Shown here in pieces: positions 36,401-44,787 of a stretch of 64,000 bases of DNA. Numbering within the stretch: the first letter of the stretch is position 1; the number at the start of each line of letters is the position of its first letter. The notes beneath the pieces were generated by a model. The model made no database searches, had not been told where the DNA came from, and worked only from the letters and a program-made list of their open reading frames with translations. Source of the stretch: Nitrospira sp. (GTDB taxonomy: Bacteria > Nitrospirota > Nitrospiria > Nitrospirales > Nitrospiraceae); contig CP126121.1 in NCBI GenBank assembly GCA_030123625.1, forward strand, positions 1,218,179 to 1,282,178. The letters run 5' to 3'. The position numbers and the translations under genes were made by a program.

Positions 36401-37825
36401 ATGGCTACTGATGTAAAGAGCGCGAGCTTCCTACGATCGCGCTGCGGTGGGTTTCTTCGGCGCGGCCTCAGGAGCAAAGGACAGAGGAGCATTGTGCTGC
36501 GTGAATCCAGAAACTCCCGCGTGCTCAGTGGCGCGGGCCTCGCCTTCGTTGGTGTCATTCTCGCTTTTGGATGCGTCCTCCTGACAGACGCACGGGCCGA
36601 AGACAAGAAACCCAGTCCTTTTGCTTATCAGTTCGAGCCTATTCCCAGGGTAGCGGAGAAGATGAGCGTGCGGCGGCTGCTGTCGGAAGTGCTGAGGGTG
36701 AGGTTCAACGGCTACACCCAAGTTTCGTATATGCAAAACTTCAACCGCCCGTCCAACGATATCAATGAACTCCGCATTTTCGACGTCAACTCCAATCAGT
36801 TTCGGGCAAACGTGATCCAGGCTGCGATAGAGCGACAGGTGAAACCCGGTTCCGCTCTCGATCGACTCGGCTTTCGCGTGAAATTCAACGCGGGGCAAGA
36901 TGCAGATTTCATCGGTGGGCTGAATCTGAATCCATTCGCGACCTTCCAGGAATTCTATGTCAATTATGTCGCTCCCCTCGGTCGTGGGCTTGACCTGCAA
37001 GTCGGGCAGTTTAACGCCCTGGTCGGCTATGAACAGGTGGGAAATCCGTACAGCCCCAACTACTCACGGTCCTATTTATATTTTGGGCAGCCCTTCACGA
37101 CGGGCGGCATCTCCGCTACGTACGAATTCAACGAACAGGTCATGCTGTCGATTAGGGCGATTTCCTTTATCAACGCGGCTCAAGCAAATACACATTACGA
37201 GCCATTGGTGGAGACGCTGCTGATGGTCTTTCCCTCTGAACGGATGAGATTCATGCTCTATGGATTGGCGGGGCCGAGGGCTGGTGCGCCCGGCACGCCG
37301 GGAAGCACACTTCCGCCCGGGCAGATTGCCGGCGCACCCGGCACGCCGGAAGGGATGCTCCTGCTGGCCGGCGGATACGCGAGTTGGCAGGTCGGCGCGC
37401 AGACATGGGCGGTCGTGGAGGCATACTACGCCAATCAGTCCAACAGCAGCCTGGTCAGCCCTGGAAAAGATGCGCGCTGGGACGGAGTGGCAACCTATCT
37501 GTTTCATGACTTCACGAAAGAATGGGGTGTCCGCTTACGCGGGGAGATTTTCGAAGACAAGGGAGGTTTGGTGACCTGTCAGGGAACGACGGCCTATCAA
37601 CCGAAGGCCGATGTTTGTTTCGGTGCCACATCAACAGAAGCTGCCCCGGCCGTCGCGCAGACCCTGTGGGAAGTTACCGCCACGCTTGAGTACCGGCCGT
37701 TTCCGTCGCTGAAGACTCGCCTCGAATACCGCTATGACAAGTCCGACCATAATGTCTTCCAGGTCGGCGGACGAGCGACGAGCTACCAGCCGACCCTCTC
37801 GCTCGATGTGGTGTATATCTTCTGA
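36401..37825 (+). CDS. Putative outer-membrane porin
   Basis: 474 residues. A long basic N-terminal extension precedes a hydrophobic signal segment (~43-66, ending TDARAED); the annotated start may be too far upstream but no other ATG precedes the segment closely. The rest is alternating-strand beta barrel: RVRFNGYTQVSYMQNFNR, FQEFYVNYVAPLGRGLDLQVG, TLEYRPFPSLKTRLEYRYD, and a C-terminal aromatic LDVVYIF, as outer-membrane barrels need for assembly. It resembles the BBP2-type porin group. A Gly-Pro-rich loop (~290-318) contains APGTPG repeats, probably surface exposed. Confidence 0.75.
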   Translation: MATDVKSASFLRSRCGGFLRRGLRSKGQRSIVLRESRNSRVLSGAGLAFVGVILAFGCVLLTDARAEDKKPSPFAYQFEPIPRVAEKMSVRRLLSEVLRVRFNGYTQVSYMQNFNRPSNDINELRIFDVNSNQFRANVIQAAIERQVKPGSALDRLGFRVKFNAGQDADFIGGLNLNPFATFQEFYVNYVAPLGRGLDLQVGQFNALVGYEQVGNPYSPNYSRSYLYFGQPFTTGGISATYEFNEQVMLSIRAISFINAAQANTHYEPLVETLLMVFPSERMRFMLYGLAGPRAGAPGTPGSTLPPGQIAGAPGTPEGMLLLAGGYASWQVGAQTWAVVEAYYANQSNSSLVSPGKDARWDGVATYLFHDFTKEWGVRLRGEIFEDKGGLVTCQGTTAYQPKADVCFGATSTEAAPAVAQTLWEVTATLEYRPFPSLKTRLEYRYDKSDHNVFQVGGRATSYQPTLSLDVVYIF

Positions 37826-38095
37826 TCGGCGGTATCGCTCATACCGACCAGCTCCAATACTGAGCCAATCCAAATCGTACGGTAAACCGACCGCCATTCA
37901 ACACCGGCCGAGCCCAACTGTGTCGGCCTGAGTTACGACACTACAGAGCAAACATGCCTATCACCTGAGTTGCTCGATCTTCAATATGACATATCATCAG
38001 GCTGCTTCGCGTGGAACGGATCAAGCACGATCCCACATCCAGGCTTTGGCGACAGACCTCATGTTTCCTCAAGGTAACTGGAGATTATTGATCCT
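37826..38095. other. Spacer between convergent genes
   Basis: 270 bases after the porin; no gene. A weak GGTAT...ATACC hairpin near 37832-37847 has no T run, so it is not called a terminator. Confidence 0.35.
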
Positions 38096-39112
38096 TCATT
38101 CCTCTCTCGCAAGTGGCTGCTCGTCGAACCACCGTGTCAGCTCATACTTCAACAGATGGACGGACAGACCGAGGCGAAGGACTTCCGAGCGAAGGTGCTG
38201 CAGCATTTCAGCGCGCATCCGAAGCGCTTTTTGGCCGTAACGTCCCCCCTCACCAAGCAGCAACGGGAGGCGTCCCTGAGCGTCAGGAAGCACTTCCGGC
38301 TCGTCTCCAAGGCCCGCAGTCCTCCACCGTGCGATCAGGACCTCGCGTACCGTGCGGTCCGGATCCTGGTCGGAAGTGTCGTTTAAAAACCGCCAGACCA
38401 CTGGTGGGAAGAGCTGTGACTCTGAGGGCCCTTCCCAGAGTTCTCGCAGAAAATTATGAGGATGTCGGAAGTCCTGATCGATGTGCAGCACTCTATCCAC
38501 ACTGCCGAAGCTCGTAGCCGCCACGCCTCCAAACACTTCATTGGCTTCTGCGGCAACCCCCAGACCTGACAACATAAGGGCGCCCGGAATAACACCGATA
38601 AAGATATCGGATGCGAGCACAGCAAATAGGGCTCGATCCGACACGTCCTGATGCGCCTCCGTGATGGCATTGGCCAGGTGATCACTCCGTGCCACTTCGC
38701 AATCCAAGGCCGCAATTGTGGCCATCACATCCGAAACCACGAGTGCCATGCGATTAGATAACGCCTGGCGAAGAGAAATCATAGCCAGTGCGCGGCGCTC
38801 TTCCCTGCCGTCATGTTTCAGGGTGGATGGCTCCGGCAAATCAACAAATCCGATCTGAGCCGCAGTCCGCTGAGCCTCCAGAGATAAGAGAGAGACAGGG
38901 ATGCCTGCTTCGATCCCAGCCCCTACCCACCGAGGAACGGAGGGAATGCCACTAAGCCGAGTGACATCTCTAGGTAGATGACAACGGGAGAGCATCGCAT
39001 CCGCCTGCGCGCGTGGCGACGCTTGCAAATTGGGAAGGCACCCAGCGAGACTTTGAATGATGACTACAGCGATGAGCAGATGACTGAGACCGGAGCGAAT
39101 GGCGCCGCTCAT
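38096..39112 (-). CDS. Lipoprotein paralogue A (unknown function)
   Basis: 338 residues with a lipobox (QSLAGC) after a hydrophobic leader. It shares its whole layout with the two genes upstream: an N-terminal ~90 residues with a PSTLKH-type helix, a conserved TIAALDCEVARSDHLANAITEAHQDV block, a glycine-rich membrane-like stretch (ASDIFIGVIPGALMLSGLGVAAEA), HPHNFLRELWEGP, and a C-terminal LRMRAEMLQHLRSEVLRLG helix. More diverged from the other two than they are from each other. It overlaps the upstream gene by four bases (39109-39112). Confidence 0.8.
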   Translation of the reverse strand: MSGAIRSGLSHLLIAVVIIQSLAGCLPNLQASPRAQADAMLSRCHLPRDVTRLSGIPSVPRWVGAGIEAGIPVSLLSLEAQRTAAQIGFVDLPEPSTLKHDGREERRALAMISLRQALSNRMALVVSDVMATIAALDCEVARSDHLANAITEAHQDVSDRALFAVLASDIFIGVIPGALMLSGLGVAAEANEVFGGVAATSFGSVDRVLHIDQDFRHPHNFLRELWEGPSESQLFPPVVWRFLNDTSDQDPDRTVREVLIARWRTAGLGDEPEVLPDAQGRLPLLLGEGGRYGQKALRMRAEMLQHLRSEVLRLGLSVHLLKYELTRWFDEQPLAREE

Positions 39113-40128
39113 TGTGGCGCCTCACCCATTGCGGTGAGAGGATACTGAGCGGCCATGAGTTCGTACATCAGGGCGTTGAGATCTTGGCCCATTTGGAGAA
39201 CTGCAGACTTCAGGTGGTTCAACATTTCCGAGCGAACCCGCAAATCTCGAATGTCATACGTGCCTCCAGCACCGAGTAGGAGTGTCTCGCGGCGACGGGC
39301 ATCCTCGGATCCCGGAGCCCCCAAGCGGCCATCACGCTCCCACCGCCTGAGTAACTCGTCCCGAATCGTTTCCTCTGAAGGATCGGGCGAGGTGGTGAGA
39401 TATCGCCACACCGAGTCAGGAAATAGGGGCGAAAACTCCTTCGCGTTCGACAGTTCGGCAAGATGATTGCGGGGGTGCAAAAATTCATGATCCACGGAGA
39501 GAAAAATCGTCGCAGCCCCGCCGAGCCCGGTCGCCAAGACGCCGCCAAGAATCGCATTGGCTGCGGCGGCTGTCGCCTTGCCGGCCAACGACAGCGAGCC
39601 GGCGACCACCCCGATTAAAGCGTCCCCCACGAGTGCCAGGAACAAACCTCGCTCTTGCTTGTCTTGCCTGAGCTCGGTCAGGCCATCCGCGACATGGTCA
39701 GAGCGGGCTTCTTCACAATCGAGTTCCGTCACTGTACTGACGACATCGAATGACGCGAGGGAAATACGGTCCATGATCTGTTTGTTCCGCCATAAGAATT
39801 CCGAGCTTGGTCCAGCATTCGCAGCCTGGTCCTGCTGCAGGGCCGACAGGTCGCGCAAGGCACGGTCCAACCCGAGGAGTTTCGCCAATCTTGAAGAAGC
39901 CGGAGACAATTGAATAATGTCATCCGGAGAGTGTTCGTCGCTTCCCGGAAGCACCGGCAGCGCCGGAAGGGCGGTAAGTTGCTCAATGGTTGGTCCCGTG
40001 CATCGACTCTCCATCGCCTCGAAGCGAAATCGAGCCATGCTGGATGTACCGGTGACGCAACCTTCCAGAGTGAGCACACAGAGCAGCCAGGCAATCGGAC
40101 GAAGAGAACTACCCAAAATCATGGTGAG
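39073..40128. repeat. Tandem duplication unit A (about 1.06 kb)
   Basis: Nearly identical to 40259-41314, shifted by 1186 bases. The unit covers one whole lipoprotein gene plus the first ~40 bases of the next gene. Differences are a few tens of substitutions, clustered in the middle. Confidence 0.85.
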
Positions 40129-40146
40129 AGAGAAAGTCGTAGCCAA
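39109..40146 (-). CDS. Lipoprotein paralogue B (tandem copy)
   Basis: 345 codons if starting at the TTG at 40146, which has AAGGA upstream; an internal ATG at 40122 matches the start of its twin. The signal peptide ends LTLEGC (lipobox). The conserved TELDCEEARSDHVADGLTEL, GVVAGSLSLAG, HPRNHLAEL and LRVRSEMLNHLKSAVLQMG blocks are shared with paralogues A and C. The small-residue-rich middle (AGKATAAAANAILGGVLATG) looks able to insert in or pack on membrane. Function unknown. Four-base overlap with paralogue A implies coupled translation. Confidence 0.82.
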   Translation of the reverse strand: MATTFSLTMILGSSLRPIAWLLCVLTLEGCVTGTSSMARFRFEAMESRCTGPTIEQLTALPALPVLPGSDEHSPDDIIQLSPASSRLAKLLGLDRALRDLSALQQDQAANAGPSSEFLWRNKQIMDRISLASFDVVSTVTELDCEEARSDHVADGLTELRQDKQERGLFLALVGDALIGVVAGSLSLAGKATAAAANAILGGVLATGLGGAATIFLSVDHEFLHPRNHLAELSNAKEFSPLFPDSVWRYLTTSPDPSEETIRDELLRRWERDGRLGAPGSEDARRRETLLLGAGGTYDIRDLRVRSEMLNHLKSAVLQMGQDLNALMYELMAAQYPLTAMGEAPQ

Positions 40147-40258
40147 GCTGAATTCCTTTCATATCATTGTGAGCAGCCGGCGATGAAAAAAGAAATTCTA
40201 AAGAACGTTGTTGTAAGAATCTGAGTTCCCTGAAAAGTCCTCACCGGATTATTCATGG

Positions 40259-41314
40259 CGAGCAGATGACTGCGACTGGAGCGAATGGTGCCGCTCATTG
40301 TGGCGCCTCACCCATTGCGGTGAGAGGATACTGAGCGGCCATGAGTTCGTACATCAGGGCGTTGAGATCTTGGCCCATTTGGAGAACTGCAGACTTCAGG
40401 TGGTTCAACATTTCCGAGCGAACCCGCAAATCTCGAATGTCATACGTGCCTCCAGCACCGAGTAGGAGTGTCTCGCGGCGACGGGCATCCTCGGATCCCG
40501 GAGCCCCCAAGCGGCCATCACGCTCCCACCGCCTGAGTAACTCGTCCCGAATCGTTTCCTCTGAAGGATCGGGCGAGGTGGTGAGATATCGCCACACCGA
40601 GTCAGGAAATAGGGGCGAAAACTCCTTCGCGTTCGACAGTTCGGCAAGATGATTGCGGGGATGTGAAAAGTCATGATCGACGGTGAGGAAAACCGTCGCA
40701 GCCCCGCCGAGCCCGGTCGACAAGACGCCGCCAAGAATCGCATTGGCCGCGGCGGCTGTCTCCTTGCCGGCCAACGACAGCGAGCCGGCGACCACCCCGA
40801 TTAAGGCATTCCCCACGAGTGCCAGGAACAAGCCCCGCGATTGCTTGTCCTGCCTGAGCTCGGTCAGGCCATCCGCGACATGGTCAGAGCGGGCTTCTTC
40901 ACAATCGAGTTCCGTCACTGTACTGACGACATCGAATGACGCGAGGGAAATACGGTCCATGATCTGTTCGTTTCGCCATAAGAATTCCGAGCTTGGTCCA
41001 GCATTCGCAGCCTGGTCCTGCTGCAGGGCCGACAGGTCGCGCAAGGCACGGTCCAACCCGAGGAGTTTCGCCAATCTTGAAGAAGCCGGAGACAATTGAA
41101 TAATGTCATCCGGAGAGTGTTCGTCGCTTCCCGGAAGCACCGGCAGCGCCGGAAGGGCGGTAAGTTGCTCAATGGTTGGTACCGTACATCGACTCTCCAT
41201 CGCCTCGAAGCGAAATCGAGCCATGCTGGATGTACCGGTGACGCAACCTTCCAGAGTGAGCACACAGAGCAGCCAGGCAATCGGACGAACGGACCTAGAA
41301 GAAATCATGCTGAC
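40259..41314. repeat. Tandem duplication unit B
   Basis: Copy of 39073-40128. Its left end carries the first ~40 bases of paralogue A (start codon ATGAGCGG and MSGTIRS), which then runs into unrelated sequence, marking the junction of the duplication at about 40259. Confidence 0.85.
40295..41308 (-). CDS. Lipoprotein paralogue C (tandem copy)
   Basis: 337 residues, well above 95% identical to paralogue B from residue 9 on. The N-terminus differs (MISSRSVRPIAWLL) because the duplication ends at the signal peptide, giving it a new upstream region and probably a different promoter. Lipobox LTLEGC is retained. Changes are conservative (e.g. GKATAAAA to GKETAAAA; FLSVDHEFLHP to FLTVDHDFSHP), so both copies seem to be under selection. 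Confidence 0.82.
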   Translation of the reverse strand: MISSRSVRPIAWLLCVLTLEGCVTGTSSMARFRFEAMESRCTVPTIEQLTALPALPVLPGSDEHSPDDIIQLSPASSRLAKLLGLDRALRDLSALQQDQAANAGPSSEFLWRNEQIMDRISLASFDVVSTVTELDCEEARSDHVADGLTELRQDKQSRGLFLALVGNALIGVVAGSLSLAGKETAAAANAILGGVLSTGLGGAATVFLTVDHDFSHPRNHLAELSNAKEFSPLFPDSVWRYLTTSPDPSEETIRDELLRRWERDGRLGAPGSEDARRRETLLLGAGGTYDIRDLRVRSEMLNHLKSAVLQMGQDLNALMYELMAAQYPLTAMGEAPQ

Positions 41315-41583
41315 AGATACATTTTTCGTCCAATTGTGTTTTTATTATGTAAGAACCGAAGTGGAAGGCAGCCACAAAGTCCAACAACCAGGAGAACCGT
41401 CAGCCTCCAAATGAATGACTGTCCATAAGGAAACCCCACTTTCTACAATATCAACGGCGGTTCAAAGGCTCGCTGGCAATGCAGCGTTGAAGTAAGATAC
41501 TCCATAAGCCCTATCGGTTTTCAATGTGGGACGCAAGGGTCACCGATTAATTTAATCTAAAATTAATAAAAGATAGACGTCGA
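41315..41583. other. AT-rich spacer
   Basis: No gene. Locally AT-rich near 41550-41575 (TTTAATCTAAAATTAATAAA), next to an insertion-element relic. Confidence 0.35.
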
Positions 41584-41708
41584 TTATGCTAAGGCGTGTC
41601 GTCGACTGAGCCACACGATTGAGGCAGCCATATAGACAGCCGAGAGGAATGCCGTGGCGCTTCTATCATAAATGGCGTCCCGAACCTCTCCAGGACGCCG
41701 CCTTTTGT
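41584..41708 (-). mobile_element. IS5-type transposase C-terminal relic
   Basis: Minus-strand codons read RPGEVRDAIYDRSATAFLSA then VYMAASIVWLSRR to a stop at 41584-41586. The pattern of a Tyr-x-Arg-x-Ala segment, aliphatic helix and terminal Trp-Leu-x-Arg is like the end of IS5-family transposases. No catalytic domain or second inverted repeat is left. A 7-base inverted repeat GGCGTCC/GGACGCC spans 41673-41698. Confidence 0.5.
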
Positions 41709-41742
41709 TGTAAGGCTGGTTTGCTATATTAGCGACCTACTC

Positions 41743-41790
41743 CTAACCGGTGACTTCATATCCTTTAACATTTGAGGCAGTTCTGCCTTA
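41743..41790 (-). pseudogene. 3' relic of a glycine-zipper lipoprotein gene
   Basis: Minus strand ends VKGYEVTG then a stop at 41743-41745, matching the ends CLKEKGYEVGGWE and CLQEKGYEVTGWQ of the two intact genes at 43005 and 43737. A Cys-Leu-Lys sequence appears upstream in a shifted frame. Only the last ~15 codons survive. Confidence 0.5.
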
Positions 41791-41836
41791 CCATCTTTCA
41801 CCACTGGTCAGCACAACTGTGTCAAACAGGAGTACT

Positions 41837-42445
41837 CTACAGAGCGAACATGCGTAGCACCTGAGTTAGTGCTACCGGAAAAGATTTCTCGTTGTCGTCT
41901 CCCAGGCAGAATGTTTCTTCTTCTGGAGGATGATGTCCCATGGCACCTCCATAATAAGAAAAATCCGCCATTTCAGATTCTCGGATATTCCAAATGTGAA
42001 GACACTGCGCCGTCAGGTGCGGCAACACTCTGGGAGCTCCGCCGATCATTTCTGTGCGCGGTCTGGCGGTCATTCCGACCACGACGAGTTTGTTGCCTCT
42101 CCGCAACATGCTGGGATCTGGAGCGCCGTTGAAGGTAATGGCATACCAGAATGAGTCTCCTCGCTTGGCACTCTTCGAACTATCTGCCGTATAGTGCTTG
42201 ATGGGCTGCTTCTCGACAAGAAGGAGGACACCTTCCGGTTTTCGAATCACCTCTACGATTTCTCCTCCCAATTCCACTTTGTGTGGGACAAAATTGGCGT
42301 TCGACGGCTCATAGGTTTGCTTCCGCCAAGCCTCGACATCAAAGGTGGTCGTTTCGACGTTTTTCATGATCTCGGGAGAAAATATGGGTGCGGTTGTGCA
42401 GGCTTCCAACAATACACACATCGCAAACAATCCGATCATGCGCAT
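41837..42445 (-). CDS. Slp-family outer-membrane lipoprotein (intact)
   Basis: 202 residues from the ATG at 42445 (AAAGGAG upstream). Lipobox LLEACTT. Shared with E. coli-type Slp: a short N-terminal spacer, then ELGGEIVEVIRKPEGVLLL, FWYAITFNGAPDPSMLRRGN and LVVVGMTA strands of a small beta-barrel/OB-like fold. A C-terminal block GGAPRVLPHLTAQCLHIWN is also kept. Its paralogue at 2305-2901 is broken by a stop codon, so this is probably the functional copy. Confidence 0.85.
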   Translation of the reverse strand: MRMIGLFAMCVLLEACTTAPIFSPEIMKNVETTTFDVEAWRKQTYEPSNANFVPHKVELGGEIVEVIRKPEGVLLLVEKQPIKHYTADSSKSAKRGDSFWYAITFNGAPDPSMLRRGNKLVVVGMTARPRTEMIGGAPRVLPHLTAQCLHIWNIRESEMADFSYYGGAMGHHPPEEETFCLGDDNEKSFPVALTQVLRMFAL

Positions 42446-42600
42446 GGTGAATCGTCTCCTTTTATCCTTATCCGGCACTCCAAAAATAACAGTCAATGTG
42501 AGTGCACATCGTCATCATCGGCCTTCATTTCTTCCTTTGACCTGGAACCAATCATATCGCTCTGATATGAATGGTCCATGATGAGATCGTGAAGAAATCT
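42446..42600. other. Spacer
   Basis: Nothing recognised. Confidence 0.3.
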
Positions 42601-42849
42601 TCACCGTAAGTCCTGCATAAAAAGATCGATCCACGGTCCGAGTTCCTGGATCTTCAATATGGCGTCTCGCCAGGTGCTCCGCCTGGACCACTGTCCGGCA
42701 TAACAATGTGATGTCGGTGGCTGCAGCGTAAGGTTGCTGACGAGCACTTGATAGTGGCATTTCCGAACTTGAACAGTCTCAACTGCGCGCTGGGATCCTC
42801 GCTCTAAGGGCACTCGCCAAACCATCACGGTGCCTCCACTTGCGCTCAT
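42601..42849 (-). CDS. Small protein or fragment of unknown function
   Basis: 82 codons. VMVWRVPLERGSQRAVETVQ and the C-terminal WRDAILKIQELGPWIDLFM look protein-like (amphipathic strand and helix). No ribosome site is evident and the frame continues upstream to 42907 or so without a start, so it may be the 3' end of a longer lost gene. Confidence 0.35.
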   Translation of the reverse strand: MSASGGTVMVWRVPLERGSQRAVETVQVRKCHYQVLVSNLTLQPPTSHCYAGQWSRRSTWRDAILKIQELGPWIDLFMQDLR

Positions 42850-43004
42850 ATGGGTTCGCCGAGAGATCTTGGCAAGAATATGCTTGGGAGGTGAATCAGG
42901 TCAGGCCGTGTCGAAGCCACATGCCTGCTGCGGTTTTTGTAGTCGCGGGAGGGGGGACGGTAGTGAGTCGCGGCATGCCTTGCGTCAGCCAACGACTTTG
43001 GGGA
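42850..43004. other. Spacer
   Basis: No gene or repeat recognised. Confidence 0.3.
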
Positions 43005-43439
43005 CTACTCCCATCCGCCGACTTCATAGCCCTTTTCCTTTAGGCAACGCGCAACGGCGTCGGCATATGGCGGTTCCGGTTCCAACGGCTTGAATGTTCC
43101 GCCGAGTATTCCAACTGTGAGCCCAATGGCACTCCCTGCGGCGGCCCCGATCGCCACCCCGGTTAATCCACCGACCACCCCCGCCGACGCGCCAACCGCG
43201 CCGCCAAGTGTCAGACCGAGTATGGCACCGGTCGCGGCGTTCGCACTTTGGTGCACGCCAGGTTGCAACCCATTCTCTTCAACTTTTCTTCGACAGGATT
43301 GAACCTCCTGTTGAGCCATCTGCTTGCCGTACAAGTGGAGTTGCTTATTCGACCGGAGGATCGGCTGCGGTCCCGCGCAGGCAGTAAGACTTATGAGCAA
43401 TGCGTACAACACACAACAATGCCATAATCGATTGACCAC
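43005..43439 (-). CDS. Glycine-zipper lipoprotein
   Basis: 144 residues, probably from a GTG at 43439. The leader ends LTACAG (lipobox). The middle is a glycine zipper: GAILGLTLGGAVGASAG, GVVGGLTGVAIGAAAGSAIG. Such small-residue repeats pack or insert into membranes and occur in outer-membrane lipoproteins such as the YMGG/SlyB type. The C-terminus RCLKEKGYEVGGWE is shared with the gene at 43737. Likely a periplasmic-face structural lipoprotein. Confidence 0.8.
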   Translation of the reverse strand: MVNRLWHCCVLYALLISLTACAGPQPILRSNKQLHLYGKQMAQQEVQSCRRKVEENGLQPGVHQSANAATGAILGLTLGGAVGASAGVVGGLTGVAIGAAAGSAIGLTVGILGGTFKPLEPEPPYADAVARCLKEKGYEVGGWE

Positions 43440-43548
43440 AAAAGTCTCTTGGCGAGTTTTCTTTCCCGTTCTTCACTTCTCACCCTTTGAGGAAAATGTC
43501 GAGGCTTTTTCAATTGCGCACAGTTCCAACAATCTATCACCTTCATCT

Positions 43549-43727
43549 GGCTGAAGCAGGCGGGCCCGGCGCGCTTGCCATGGCGCCTCAGTTCTGTCGA
43601 AGGGGAATTCTGTGCCGTGCGCCGATCCGGTGATCCGCGAGAGGCGAACGGCCAATCGAACCACGTAAGGTAGCTGTCTATCTGCAACGCATCATGGCAA
43701 GCCCGACGCGGCACGCCTGCTTCAGCC
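43549..43727. repeat. MITE-like element with ~35-base inverted ends
   Basis: Left arm 43549-43583 and right arm 43693-43727 are inverted copies: outer GGCTGAAGCAGGCG pairs with CGCCTGCTTCAGCC, inner GCTTGCCATG pairs with CATGGCAAGC, with a mismatched centre of ~11 bases. Total 179 bases, no gene inside, no clear target duplication. Confidence 0.55.
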
Positions 43728-43736
43728 TTCCTCCCC

Positions 43737-44171
43737 TCACTGCCAGCCTGTCACTTCATATCCCTTCTCTTGCAAGCACCGGTTGACGAAGTTCGTATAG
43801 GCTTGGCTGGGTTGAGACGGAGTCGCTGCATAGAACAAACTGGTCAACAGCCCCCAAACGGCCCCGCTCGCCGCGCCAATCATCGATCCTAACCCGGCGG
43901 ATGCTCCGGAAATTACGCTTCCTATCGCACCACTGGCAGCCCCGGCGCCGGCACCGACCGCAGTACCCGTGGCAATACGACTTCCCCTGCCTCCGCGACT
44001 CTGCTCTGCACCGGCTGACTCGGCCGCCTGTTTGCATGCCTCGATATCTTGTTCTGCGGCTTCTTTTCCCACCGACTGCATATGTGCATTGGGATAGAGC
44101 ACTGGACGAGCACCGGAGCAGGCCGAAAGCATCAACAGAATAAAGACCGCGCTTATTCGTCGTCTATCCAT
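43737..44171 (-). CDS. Glycine-zipper lipoprotein (second)
   Basis: 144 residues from MDRRRISAVFILLMLSACSG, whose leader ends in a lipobox (LSAC). Central Gly/Ala zipper GTAVGAGAGAASGAIG and SGASAGLGSMIGAASG; C-terminus RCLQEKGYEVTGWQ as in the neighbour at 43005, so the two are paralogues. The start lies within the last codons of the DUF167 gene (18-base overlap), indicating translation coupling. Confidence 0.82.
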   Translation of the reverse strand: MDRRRISAVFILLMLSACSGARPVLYPNAHMQSVGKEAAEQDIEACKQAAESAGAEQSRGGRGSRIATGTAVGAGAGAASGAIGSVISGASAGLGSMIGAASGAVWGLLTSLFYAATPSQPSQAYTNFVNRCLQEKGYEVTGWQ

Positions 44172-44494
44172 GTCTTCTCCGTTTCGTTCGCGTTCTGTGG
44201 CAGTAACCGGTTCAACAGCACCTCCGCCATAATCCCCTTGATGGATAATCGCTTGCGACGCGCCTGTTCCCCTGCACGTATTCGCACATTCGCGCGGGGA
44301 ACGCCACATTTATCGGCGATGAAGCGAATCAGTTCGTTGTTGGCCGCACCGTCGATCGGAGGAGCCGCCAGGCGTATCTTGATGGCGTCGCCATGAATGC
44401 CGACGCACTCAGTACGTGAAGCCCCGGGTTGGACATGGACGGTCAGGAGCGCCCCGCGCTCACTGTCCCGCGCGATGGCAGGAAGGGAATCCAC
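44153..44494 (-). CDS. DUF167 (YggU/UPF0235) family protein
   Basis: 113 residues. LLTVHVQPGASRTECVGIHG, AIKIRLAAPPIDGAANNELI and RIRAGEQARRKRLSIKG are the full DUF167 signature; a small alpha/beta fold found across bacteria and eukaryotes, function unknown. The start is a GTG at 44494 with no clear ribosome site. Overlaps the following lipoprotein gene. Confidence 0.88.
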   Translation of the reverse strand: MDSLPAIARDSERGALLTVHVQPGASRTECVGIHGDAIKIRLAAPPIDGAANNELIRFIADKCGVPRANVRIRAGEQARRKRLSIKGIMAEVLLNRLLPQNANETEKTWIDDE

Positions 44495-44787
44495 TAGACC
44501 ACATTATTCATGACAGTTCGTCGCGAAATTGCAGAGTCGCCAAGCGAGGTCCACGGCGCGAAGAATAATGAGCGCCACGCTTGTGGACGCCGGCGAGATG
44601 GTGAGCCGGCGGTGTCTTGGCGCACGGAGGCGCGAGGAAGGAAAGCAGACTTGAAACAGTCTGTTGACCGACCGAGCGGCGAGTCCGCCCGCCTGGCCAC
44701 GAGAAGCTCCTGGCAAGGCTTGTTGCAGCGGCGAATCCACAATGCAGCAGAAATGCTCATGAGTGATGTGGGCTAGAATCGAGGGAT
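44495..44787. other. Spacer with only weak ORFs
   Basis: Both strands carry ~88-codon frames (44510-44776 and 44494-44760) that are arginine-rich and without family match; neither is believed. I searched for RNase P and tRNA signatures and found none. Confidence 0.4.

Noticed and set aside
41673..41709. Rho-independent terminator (GGCGTCC/GGACGCC stem)
   Set aside because: Stem is in the transposase relic, loop is 12 bases and the T run is interrupted; no gene ends there.
44494..44776. 88-codon ORFs on both strands
   Set aside because: Overlapping frames, Arg/Ser-rich, no motifs; neither shows coding character better than the other.
44495..44787. RNase P RNA or other structured RNA
   Set aside because: Conserved RNase P core motifs were not found.
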